Origin: Solidesulfovibrio sp.
GTDB taxonomy: Bacteria; Desulfobacterota; Desulfovibrionia; Desulfovibrionales; Desulfovibrionaceae
Assembly: GCF_029978005.1 (NCBI RefSeq)
Contig: NZ_JARKOZ010000095.1
Coordinates: 43,614 to 107,613, forward strand
DNA: 64,000 bases
Reading direction: 5' to 3'
The notes under the pieces: generated by a model
The model's input: only the letters and a program-made list of their open reading frames with translations
What the model was told of the DNA's origin: nothing
Database searches by the model: none
Translations under genes and position numbers: made by a program
In this document: positions 45,577 through 52,973 of the stretch, one piece after another
Layout: each line of letters begins with the position of its first letter
Position numbering within the stretch: position 1 is the stretch's first letter

Positions 45577-45860
45577 CGTCCGGCCCGTCTCCCCCCTTGC
45601 CGTCCGGCCAGGCCAGGGCCGTGGCCACGTCGCGCCCCGCATGGAAACGGAGGCGTCGAGGCGGAAGTCCTTGCCGCGCTTGAGTCCCGAAAGCGTCGTC
45701 GGCGTCCCGGGCGGCGGCAGGGCGGCGATGGCCTCCCGGGCCCGGCGCGCCGTCGAGCCTGATACCCGCCGACACCGCCCTCCGGGGATCGCTACGAGCC
45801 TCGTCGAGGATCAGGAGGCCCGTACAAAACACACCGTGTTCATTTTTATATTTTTATAGG
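45577..45860. other. Intergenic stretch with a possible gene remnant
   Basis: No intact gene. On the minus strand, about 45600-45800, a stretch has strongly coding-like codon use (REAIAALPPPGTPTTLSGLKRG) but no start and apparent frame breaks near 45640. The end of the stretch turns AT-rich and leads into the promoter of the RRM gene. Confidence 0.4.
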
Positions 45861-45867
45861 GTTTGGC

Positions 45868-45895
45868 TTTACATTCTCCAGACTGTGCGTATATT
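45868..45895 (+). promoter_or_regulatory. Strong promoter of the RRM protein gene
   Basis: TTTACA (45868-45873), 16-bp spacer, TATATT (45890-45895); each hexamer is 5 of 6. Transcription would start near 45902, giving an AT-rich leader of about 100 bases before the TTG start at 46002. Confidence 0.7.
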
Positions 45896-46001
45896 GTTAT
45901 TCTGACCTTAAACGAGCATACTTTTTTTGGATCTTGGGCGTCTCCCGGTGAATAGTTCCAAGCAATGCGAAAAAACATGCCCAAAACGGGAGCGAAAACC
46001 C

Positions 46002-46286
46002 TTGTCCAAGAAACTTTATGTCGGGAACCTGTCGTTTAATTCCACCGAGGAAGACATCCGTACCCAGTTCTCCACTTTCGGAGAAGTCATCAGCGTAAAC
46101 CTCATTACCGATAGGGAAACCGGCCGACTTCGCGGTTTCGGCTTCGTCGAGATGGACGACGAAGGCGCCCGGGCGGCCATCCAAGGTATGGACGGCAAAG
46201 ATTTCGGTGGCCGCAATCTGAAAGTCAACGAGGCCGAAGACAAACCCCGTTCCGGCGGCGGTGGCCGCGGAGATCGCCGCTGGTAG
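46002..46286 (+). CDS. RNA-binding protein with RRM domain
   Basis: The 94-aa product is one RNA-recognition motif with RNP2 LYVGNL (residues 4-9) and RNP1 RGFGFVEM (about 43-50), followed by a Gly/Arg-rich tail (RSGGGGRGDRRW). The TTG at 46002 gives the family-standard N-terminus (M)SKKLYVGNL; an earlier TTG at 45927 adds a non-conserved extension. This small RRM type, common in cyanobacteria and deltaproteobacteria, is often cold- or stress-linked. A GGGAG ribosome site lies 9 bases upstream. It has its own promoter and terminator. Confidence 0.93.
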   Translation: MSKKLYVGNLSFNSTEEDIRTQFSTFGEVISVNLITDRETGRLRGFGFVEMDDEGARAAIQGMDGKDFGGRNLKVNEAEDKPRSGGGGRGDRRW

Positions 46287-46317
46287 GCCGAAAGCCCCAG
46301 CGCGCATCCCGAAAAGA

Positions 46318-46353
46318 AAGGGTCAGGACTGGTTCCTGGCCCTTTGTTTTTTA
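46318..46353 (+). terminator. Rho-independent terminator of the RRM gene
   Basis: Stem AAGGGTCAGGA (46318-46328) with TCCTGGCCCTT (46334-46344), 5-base loop, followed by TGTTTTTT. One G-T pair. Confidence 0.9.
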
Positions 46354-46566
46354 TGATCAACCGACGACAATGGGGAAGCCTTGATCGGCAGGAATCCGAT
46401 GAACCGCGCTTGCGGCAGCCAAAGCCTTCTTGCCCAGGGATCGGGGGACGTCCCGTTCGGACCGCCTCGCCGGCTTTCCCGTTGTCGTTGCGCTGGCGAT
46501 TCGGAACGTCGCCTCGCTCGGGCCGGCATATCCGCAAAAGAAATCGACCGAGCTCAAAGGAGCATC

Positions 46567-46809
46567 ATGAAAATTGAAGCCACGAAACGGGCGAGCATCG
46601 CGGACAAGATGGCCGAGGCGAAAGAGCTGTGCCTGACCCGCCTTCGAGCCGTGCCCCGTGAAAAACGGGACGTCGTCGCCGAGGCGATCCTCGCCCTGGC
46701 CGAGCCCGAGTGGTGGGACCGGAGACAAAAAGGTTCAGATGTTTTTCTGCTCATCCTTGAGTCGCGGAAGGCGGAAACAATACGGATCATTCAAGACGCC
46801 TCCAAGTAA
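46567..46809 (+). CDS. Small hypothetical protein, 80 aa
   Basis: The product is a charged helical protein (MKIEATKRASIADKMAEAKELC, then LRAVPREKRDVVAEAILALAEPEWWDRRQ) without signal or membrane segment. The ATG has a strong AAAGGAGC ribosome site at good spacing, which supports the start over the longer frame from 46381. Not recognised. Base use is less GC-rich than in neighbours. It stands alone between the RRM terminator and a gene remnant. Confidence 0.65.
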   Translation: MKIEATKRASIADKMAEAKELCLTRLRAVPREKRDVVAEAILALAEPEWWDRRQKGSDVFLLILESRKAETIRIIQDASK

Positions 46810-46964
46810 GCCCACTGGTTGCCCCCGTCGCACTCGACCACGACCAGGGCCGCGACGTTGTCGGAGTCGCGGCCCATATCCGGCGAACCGACGCGGGCGG
46901 GGCCAAGCGCAAGCACGGCCAGCAGGCAGGCCCTCGCGAAGGGGCGAGGGGCATGGCGGATCCG
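46791..46964 (-). pseudogene. Possible gene remnant in the gap before the response regulator
   Basis: A frame without stop (57 codons) has highly coding-like codon use and reads ACLLAVLALGPARVGSPD then NVAALVVVECDGGNQWAYL and a stop. It looks like the end of a small exported protein but has no ATG before its upstream TAG, except internal ATG at 46877 (28 aa), or a GTG. No ribosome site is visible. It could be a decayed gene or a real small gene with a non-ATG start. Confidence 0.3.
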
Positions 46965-47019
46965 CTAACCTGTTTATTGATAAAATAGATTTGCGATTAA
47001 CGAAGCGCAAGGCGATGGG

Positions 47020-47424
47020 TCACTCCAGGGAGAGCAGGCCGAGGGTGACGAGCTTTTCCAGAAGTTCCGAGCGGTTTGGCGGCTTAATGAGGTAGGCGGC
47101 CACTTGGCCGTCGAACAGGGCGGTCATGGTGTTGGTCTCGTCGTCCATGGACGTGACCATGACGGCGCGCATCCGTTGTTCAGGCGGCACGCCGGCGCGG
47201 TCCTCGACCTCGCGCAGCCGGACGAGGGTCTCGTGGCCGTCCATGTGGGGCATGATGATGTCCAGGAAGACGACGTCGAAGGGAGTCCCGGCCTCGATGG
47301 CTCGGGTCGCGTTTTCCACGGCCTCCAGGCCGCTCTCGCAAAGGACGGTTTCGGCCAGGCCGGAAAGATGGGCCGACAGCACGTGCCGGCTGGCCGGGTC
47401 GTCGTCCACGACTAGCACCCGCAT
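47020..47424 (-). CDS. Single-domain response regulator
   Basis: The 134-aa product is a receiver domain: acidic triad VVDDDP (6-10), phospho-acceptor Asp55 (VFLDIIMPHMDG), Ser in MVTSMDDE and Lys near 120 (LIKPPNRSELL, with Pro-Pro after the Lys). The ATG at 47424 has a GGGGGAG ribosome site. No output domain and no kinase gene nearby, so its partner is unknown. It is divergent from the nitroreductase-like gene at 47608. Confidence 0.9.
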   Translation of the reverse strand: MRVLVVDDDPASRHVLSAHLSGLAETVLCESGLEAVENATRAIEAGTPFDVVFLDIIMPHMDGHETLVRLREVEDRAGVPPEQRMRAVMVTSMDDETNTMTALFDGQVAAYLIKPPNRSELLEKLVTLGLLSLE

Positions 47425-47607
47425 GGGCTCCCCCTTTTTCTGGAAAAATCCATACCGTAGACGGCTGTCTTTCTCAAGGAAAAAACAGGAGGGACGAGCG
47501 GTCACGTTGTGCCTGGTCACGTTTCATGCGGAATTCGGGACGTTGTGCGGCCGGGAGTTTGCGCGTAGGCCCATGCATAAGGCCAAAGAGCCTCAAAGGA
47601 GTCTCTC

Positions 47608-48453
47608 ATGGAACACATGCAGGGAAAAGGCAATGGAACGGCACGTAACGTCATGTATATCAGGGGCGTTCCCTTCATCTGTCCGCCCACGGCCGGAAAA
47701 CCGGCCCAGGATGCGTCTCCGGCCGCGCCGGCCGCGACTCCGGCCGCGGCGAAGATGCAGCCTGCGCCGGTCCCGGCCCCGGTCGGCAAAGGGAGCCCCC
47801 GCGGTTCGCTTCGTATCAACGTCGGCTTTTGCGACGACAACCTTTTGCCGGGCCTGGCCAATCCGTCCTCCGGTCGTTGCTCCTGGACCGGCGTCGCTTC
47901 CAAGGCCCAGACGGAGCTCATGAAAAGCCGCCGCTACGTGCGGGTGTTCGCGGACCGCATCGTGCCCATGCGGGTGCTGCGCGACCTCGTCGCCGCCGCC
48001 TGCCGCCCTGTTCCGGGCGAATCGTCCGGTCGGGCGCGTTTCGTCATGCTGGAGTCCGCCGCCGCCATGGACAACGCGGCCGACCTGGCCGCCGGCTGGC
48101 TGCGCCGGGAGGGCATCCTGGCCGACGGCCTGGGGCCCGACGCCAAGGCGCGCGAAGTGATCTTCGGCGGTGCGCCGCACATGGCCGTGGCCTTCGGTCC
48201 CGCCGACGACGCGGCGGCGGCCGCCGCTTGTTCCCTGGCCGTGGCCCGCATGGAATGGATCGCCGCCGGGCTCGGGCTTGGCGTGTGCTTCGCCGGCGAG
48301 ATGGTCCGCGCCGCCGCTGGCTGCGAGGAACTGGCCGCCGCCATGGCCATTCCCTCCTCGGCCACGGTGTACGCCGCGCTCTTCCTGGGCTACCCCGGCT
48401 CGCGCGAGGCCCATGTCGGCGCCGCTCCCGGAACCCGCATCATCTGGTTGTAG
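47608..48453 (+). CDS. Divergent nitroreductase-family protein without ferredoxin domain
   Basis: The 281-aa product has an N-terminal segment with VMYIRGVPFICPPTAGK, an Ala/Pro-rich linker (about 30-65), and a C-terminal part that aligns by eye with the nitroreductase encoded at 48728: SRRYVRVFADRIVPMRVLRDLVAAA against GRRSIRAYKDKPVSWELMDTLLDVA, and GLGLGVCFAGEM...ALFLGYPGS against GLGTCWAGLL...GLMLGYPKA. The usual FMN-contacting APTASN segment is replaced by CRPVPGESSG, so flavin binding is doubtful. A strong AAAGGAG ribosome site supports the start. Possible pseudoenzyme or altered flavoprotein. Confidence 0.7.
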   Translation: MEHMQGKGNGTARNVMYIRGVPFICPPTAGKPAQDASPAAPAATPAAAKMQPAPVPAPVGKGSPRGSLRINVGFCDDNLLPGLANPSSGRCSWTGVASKAQTELMKSRRYVRVFADRIVPMRVLRDLVAAACRPVPGESSGRARFVMLESAAAMDNAADLAAGWLRREGILADGLGPDAKAREVIFGGAPHMAVAFGPADDAAAAAACSLAVARMEWIAAGLGLGVCFAGEMVRAAAGCEELAAAMAIPSSATVYAALFLGYPGSREAHVGAAPGTRIIWL

Positions 48454-48727
48454 TTTGAAACATCGCATCGGACTGCTGGCGCGGACCGCCGCGCCGACCC
48501 GTACGCGCGCATAACGGGTCCCCTCACGTCAAAGGGACCGTCGGCCGGCCCCGTCCCCCTGCCTCCGGGTCCGGCCGCCGCTGCCCCGAATTTTTCCCTC
48601 GCCACGGTTTCCTCCCGGTGCCCACGCCACCCGGGCGTGCCTTCTTGCAAAGCGTCCCGGCCGCGCTAGTGTCGGTCCGTGGCCTTTTTGCGCCCTTACG
48701 ACCGCAACGCCCCCAAGGAGGTTCGGG

Positions 48728-49522
48728 ATGGAACTGATCGAAGTGGATGCCGCCAAATGCAGGAAGGACGGCCTGTGCGTCGTGGAGTGCCCGAGCGGCG
48801 CTTTGGAACTCGGCGCCGAGGGCGGCCCGGTGGCCGCCGACCCGGCCGTGTGCAACGCCTGCGGGCACTGCGTGGCCGTGTGCCCCCACGGCGCGCTGGC
48901 CAACAGCCGGGTCAGCGCCGTGGACCCGAGCGTGGGCGTGCTCGAGAACATCCGGTCCTGGCCCGAGCCCGACGTCGTGGACGGGATGCTGCGCGGCCGG
49001 CGGTCCATTCGGGCCTACAAGGACAAGCCCGTCTCCTGGGAGCTCATGGACACGCTGCTCGACGTCGCCCGCTACGCTCCCACGGCCTCCAACGTCCAGG
49101 AGATCCGCTGGATCGTCACCATCGATCCGGCCAAGGTGCGGGAACTGGCCGAACTCACCGCAGCCTATTTCGCGGCCAAGGGCACCCGGCCCAAGTATTC
49201 CGCCTTGTGGAAGCTCGGCCGCGACTGCTTCCTGCGCGGCGCGCCGGCCCTGGCCGTGACCTGGACCGACGCCGACGCGCCCTTCGGCGCGGCCGACTGC
49301 GGCATCGCGCTCACCTTCATGGAACTGGCCGCCGTGTCGCGCGGCCTCGGGACCTGCTGGGCCGGGCTGCTCACCTTCGCCGCCAACGACGACCCGGCCC
49401 TGCGTGCCGCCCTGGGTCTGGCCGAGGGCCAGAGGGTCCACGGCGGGCTCATGCTCGGCTACCCCAAGGCCCGTTTCGCCGGGGTGCCGCCGCGCAATCC
49501 CGTGCAGGCGCGCTGGTTGTAG
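48728..49522 (+). CDS. Ferredoxin-nitroreductase fusion flavoprotein
   Basis: The 264-aa product has two [4Fe-4S] motifs at the N-terminus: CRKDGLCVVECP (residues 11-22) and CNACGHCVAVCP (about 44-55). A nitroreductase domain follows with GRRSIRAYKDKPV (FMN phosphate contacts), RYAPTASNVQ and GLGTCWAGLL. The fusion should pass electrons from the clusters to FMN and a substrate such as a quinone or nitro compound. An AAGGAGG ribosome site precedes it. It follows the divergent paralogue by 274 bp, a gap with no clear element. Confidence 0.9.
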   Translation: MELIEVDAAKCRKDGLCVVECPSGALELGAEGGPVAADPAVCNACGHCVAVCPHGALANSRVSAVDPSVGVLENIRSWPEPDVVDGMLRGRRSIRAYKDKPVSWELMDTLLDVARYAPTASNVQEIRWIVTIDPAKVRELAELTAAYFAAKGTRPKYSALWKLGRDCFLRGAPALAVTWTDADAPFGAADCGIALTFMELAAVSRGLGTCWAGLLTFAANDDPALRAALGLAEGQRVHGGLMLGYPKARFAGVPPRNPVQARWL

Positions 49523-49534
49523 GAAGTCCCTGCC

Positions 49535-51646
49535 TCAGGCGGGTTCGGCCTTGACGATGACCAGGGTGATGTCGTCGTCGCGGGGGGCCCCGGCCTGGAA
49601 ATCGGCCACGTCCTGGTGGGCGACGGCCAGGATGTCCGCGGCCGGGGCCTTGGCATGGGCGCGCAGCACCTCCCGGAAGCGGTCCTTGCCGTACATCTCG
49701 CCGGCGGGGTTGCGCGCCTCCCAGATGCCGTCCGTGCCGAGGGCCAGCACCTGCCCCGGGGCAAGTCCCGGGCGGGTCTGACCTTCGTAGGCATAGTCGG
49801 GCAAGACGCCCAGCGGCAGACCCGACCCCATGAGCTCCTCGAAGGCGTCCGTGGCCGGATCGTAGACGAGCGCCGGGTCGTGTCCGGCCCGGGCCCATTC
49901 CAGATGGCCGAGCGGGGCGAGCCCCCCGTCCGCCAGGCGCAGGTGGAACAGGGTGAGGAACCTGCCGGAATCCATGGTATCCTGGCACAGCAGCCCGTTG
50001 GCCAGGGTGAGCAGGGCCGCCGGGTCCGACCTGGCCGCCCGGCCGGCCCGCAACAGCGCCCGGCCCGTGGCCATGAACAGCGCCGCCGCGATGCCGTGTC
50101 CGGTGGCGTCGCCCACGATCACGTCCAGGCCGCCCCGGCCGTCCCCGGTCATTTTCAGGAAATCGAAGTAGTCGCCGCCGGTCTCGTCGCAAAAACGGGT
50201 GGAGCCGGCCACGGACAGCCCCGGCAGAAGGGGCGGACTGCTCGGCAGGAGGTTTTGCTGCACCTCCATGGCCAGCAGCATGTCCTGCTTGAGCCGCAGC
50301 CGCTCGGCCAGCTTGGGGGCCATGGCGTTGAAGGAGTCGGCCAGTTCGGCCAGCTCGTCGCGGCCGGACACCGGGGCGCGGGAGTCCAGGTCGCCCTGGG
50401 CCAGCTTGCCGGCGGCCCGGCACAGGGCCGTGACCGGCCGGGTGACGGCCCGGGCCCCGAAGCTCGCCAGCACGGCCGCGCCGGCCACGGCGAGGAGGCT
50501 CACGCCCACGACCACGGCCAGCATGCCGTGCGTGCGATCCAGGATCGAGGCCTCGGCCGAGTCGGCCTGGCGCAGCACCGCCTCGCGCGGCACGAGCACG
50601 AGCAAGCCGGCCAGGGTGTCCGGAAAGGGCTTGAACACGGCGAAGTACGACTGGCCGTCCATTTCCAGCCCGAGTTGCTCGGCCTGCTTGGAGACGATGG
50701 CCCGGGCCAGCCGCGCCGCGTCGCCGGGGTCCGAGGAAGCGAGCTGCTCGGGCACGGGGACCGTGTTCCAGCTTTTGGCCGCGTCCATGAAGTTCTGGGT
50801 GCCGACGACCTCGATCCCCTGGCCGTTGCGGGCCTCGGCGGCGCGCACGATGAGCGCCTTGACCCCCTGGCCCCAGCGCCGGGACAGGTCGCTTTCCGGC
50901 AGCATGGTCTCGATGGGCGCGTCGATGGCGGCCACGGCCAGGAGCCGTCCGTCCCGGTCGAGAACCGGCATGGAGGCCGTGGCCGTGAGCTTGCCCGTGG
51001 AGGCGTCCACCAGGATGGTCCAGGCCGCCTCCCGGTGCGTCAGGGCCTCCTTGTACCAGGGCCGGTCGCGCGGATCGTAGCCTTCCGGCATGCGGCCGTG
51101 TCCGGGGTAGGAGGCCATGAGCCCGTCGGGCAGGGCGACGTAGGCCCAGAGCATGTTTTCGGCGAGCTTGCGCCGCAGCGTGCGCATGGTGGGCGCAAGG
51201 CCCGACAACTGGGCGGCGGTTTCCGTCGGGAAGGGCGCGGCGACGCCTTGCGGGCGGCTCATGGACAGGGTGTCGGCCGTGGCCGGCACAGGGTAGTCCG
51301 GCAGGGGGCCCAGGCCGGGGGGCAGGCCGCCGGCGGCGTCGAACTCCTCGACGGTGCGCGCCGCCGCGCCGGGCAGGGGACGGGCGGTCAGGGCCGTGCG
51401 CGTGGCCTGGGCCAGGAAGGCCAGGGACAGTTCCATCATCCGCCGGTTGTCGTTGAGATCCTCGCCGATGAGGTCGACCATGAGCGCCAGTTCCTGCTCG
51501 GCGGCGTGGCGGTAGGCGTCGGCGGCCCGGGCGGCCAGCTCCCGGCCGAGCAGCCGCCCCTCGTACACGGCGTAGAAGCTCACGGCCAGAAGCGGCGGCA
51601 CGGCCAGGGTCAGCAGGACGAGCAGGAGCTTGGTGCGGATGCGCAT
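49535..51646 (-). CDS. Transmembrane PP2C (SpoIIE/RsbU-type) phosphatase with Cache sensor
   Basis: The 703-aa product has a membrane span at 5-25, a periplasmic dCache-type sensor (about 30-370, with YDPRDRPWYKEAL and LVDASTGKLTATASMPV), a second span near 380-405, a HAMP domain and a C-terminal SpoIIE phosphatase (EVQQNLLPSSPP, GGDYFDF, VGDATGHGIAAALFMA, GTDGIWEARN, DDDITLVIV). The metal-binding Asp residues are intact. Such proteins dephosphorylate STAS antagonists when the sensor is engaged. The STAS gene at 42766 is a possible target, though not adjacent. Confidence 0.92.
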   Translation of the reverse strand: MRIRTKLLLVLLTLAVPPLLAVSFYAVYEGRLLGRELAARAADAYRHAAEQELALMVDLIGEDLNDNRRMMELSLAFLAQATRTALTARPLPGAAARTVEEFDAAGGLPPGLGPLPDYPVPATADTLSMSRPQGVAAPFPTETAAQLSGLAPTMRTLRRKLAENMLWAYVALPDGLMASYPGHGRMPEGYDPRDRPWYKEALTHREAAWTILVDASTGKLTATASMPVLDRDGRLLAVAAIDAPIETMLPESDLSRRWGQGVKALIVRAAEARNGQGIEVVGTQNFMDAAKSWNTVPVPEQLASSDPGDAARLARAIVSKQAEQLGLEMDGQSYFAVFKPFPDTLAGLLVLVPREAVLRQADSAEASILDRTHGMLAVVVGVSLLAVAGAAVLASFGARAVTRPVTALCRAAGKLAQGDLDSRAPVSGRDELAELADSFNAMAPKLAERLRLKQDMLLAMEVQQNLLPSSPPLLPGLSVAGSTRFCDETGGDYFDFLKMTGDGRGGLDVIVGDATGHGIAAALFMATGRALLRAGRAARSDPAALLTLANGLLCQDTMDSGRFLTLFHLRLADGGLAPLGHLEWARAGHDPALVYDPATDAFEELMGSGLPLGVLPDYAYEGQTRPGLAPGQVLALGTDGIWEARNPAGEMYGKDRFREVLRAHAKAPAADILAVAHQDVADFQAGAPRDDDITLVIVKAEPA

Positions 51647-51845
51647 GGATTCCTCGGGAGCGGCCGTCGGCGCGGCGCGAGGCCGGAGATGCCGTCACGA
51701 CTTCTATGTCGGCCCTCGCCGTTTGGCAAGAAGGCGCGGGAACCGCTTGACAGCCCGGGGCGTCGAAGGTAACGACTCCCGTTCGCCTTGCTCTTTCCGA
51801 TGGGCCGCGCCCGGGAGAAAGGGCCACAGACCACAAGGAGGAATC

Positions 51846-52154
51846 ATGCGGAAGTACGAAGCGCTGCTGTTGCTCTCTCCCGAGCTCGCGGCCGACAACC
51901 GGCAGGAGATCCTCGAGAACCTCAAGGGCGTTCTCGAGCGCGAAAAGGCCGCCATGCTGGCCGTGGACGAGTGGGGGATGCGCGAGCTGGCCTACCCCGT
52001 CCAGAAGAAGACCCGCGGTCATTACACCCGTTTCGAATTCGCCGCCCCGGCCCCGGCCATCGCCGAATTCGAGCGTATCGTGCGCATCACCGACGGCATC
52101 ATGAAGTTCGTCACCGTCAAGCTCGCCGACAAGTACGTGCCCGAGGGAGCCTAA
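51846..52154 (+). CDS. rpsF: 30S ribosomal protein S6
   Basis: The 102-aa product MRKYEALLLLSPEL...WGMRELAYPVQKKTRGHYTRFEF matches S6 throughout. S6 binds 16S rRNA with S18 in the platform. The ATG has an AAGGAGGA ribosome site. It starts the conserved rpsF-rpsR-rplI-dnaB operon. Upstream, TTGACA at 51747-51752 has no good -10 at 17 bp. The leader (51780-51845) has a small stem with a CCG, which could be the S6:S18 autoregulation site. Confidence 0.97.
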   Translation: MRKYEALLLLSPELAADNRQEILENLKGVLEREKAAMLAVDEWGMRELAYPVQKKTRGHYTRFEFAAPAPAIAEFERIVRITDGIMKFVTVKLADKYVPEGA

Positions 52155-52157
52155 GCC

Positions 52158-52415
52158 ATGGCGTTCAAGAAGAAATTCACCCCGAAAAAGAAGTTCTGCC
52201 GCTTTTGCGCCAACAAGAACCTGCCCATCGACTACAAGCGCCCGGACATCCTCAAGGATTTCGTCACGGAGCGGGGCAAGATCATCGCCCGGCGCATCAC
52301 CGGCACCTGCGCCAAGTGTCAGCGTCGCCTGACCCTGCAGATCAAACGCGCCCGGCAGATGGCCCTTCTGTACTACACGGCCACCCATAGCGCCGAGCAC
52401 CTCAAGAAAATGTAA
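52158..52415 (+). CDS. rpsR: 30S ribosomal protein S18
   Basis: The 85-aa product has the S18 core [41 protein letters not shown]. It keeps two Cys at the CRFC site, so it may bind zinc. It lies 3 bases after rpsF. It pairs with S6 in the 30S subunit. Confidence 0.97.
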   Translation: MAFKKKFTPKKKFCRFCANKNLPIDYKRPDILKDFVTERGKIIARRITGTCAKCQRRLTLQIKRARQMALLYYTATHSAEHLKKM

Positions 52416-52427
52416 GGTAGGGACGCC

Positions 52428-52973
52428 ATGGAACTGATTTTGCGCGCGGACGTGGAAAACCTGGGCCGCCTTGGCGACAAGGTCGCCGTCAAGCCCGGTT
52501 ACGGCCGCAATTATCTGATACCCCAGGGCCTGGCCATGCTGGCCACCGACGCCAACCTGCGCCGCTTCGAAAACGAGCGCAAGAAACTGCAGGCCAAGCG
52601 CGACGCCTTGGCCTCCGCCGCCCAGAGCCTGGCCGACAAGCTGGCCGCCGCGGAGATCGTCATCGAGGTGCGCGTGGGCGAGGGCGACAAGCTCTACGGA
52701 TCGGTCACCTCCGGCATCATCGCCGACAAGCTGGCCGAGGCCGGCGTCGAGATCGACCGCAAGAAGATCGTCCTCGACGAGCCCATCCGGGCGCTCGGCC
52801 AGTACGCCGTCCAGGTGAAGCTCCTGCCCGAGCTGCGCGGGGTGGTCAACGTGACCGTCGTGCGCCAGGGCGGGAACGAGGAAGAAGAAACCCTCGCCGC
52901 GCCGGCAGCCTCCGCCCCCGAAGCTGTCGAAGCCGCCGAAGCCAGTGGACAGTCCGAGGAAGAAACCGCGTAA
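52428..52973 (+). CDS. rplI: 50S ribosomal protein L9 with acidic C-terminal extension
   Basis: The 181-aa product has the L9 N-domain (ILRADVENLGRLGDKVAVKPGYGRNYLIPQGLA), the long connecting helix and the C-domain (VRVGEGDKLYGSVTSGIIADKLA). After about residue 150 comes an Ala/Glu-rich tail (ending EASGQSEEETA) that typical 148-150-aa L9 proteins lack. L9 stabilises the large subunit and helps keep the reading frame. Its end overlaps the dnaB start by 29 bases. Confidence 0.96.
   Translation: MELILRADVENLGRLGDKVAVKPGYGRNYLIPQGLAMLATDANLRRFENERKKLQAKRDALASAAQSLADKLAAAEIVIEVRVGEGDKLYGSVTSGIIADKLAEAGVEIDRKKIVLDEPIRALGQYAVQVKLLPELRGVVNVTVVRQGGNEEEETLAAPAASAPEAVEAAEASGQSEEETA

Noticed and set aside
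45470..45832. 120-codon minus frame after the dynamin-like gene
   Set aside because: Arg/Gly rich at its end where it is antisense to the dynamin-like gene; only part of the gap looks coding and in another frame.
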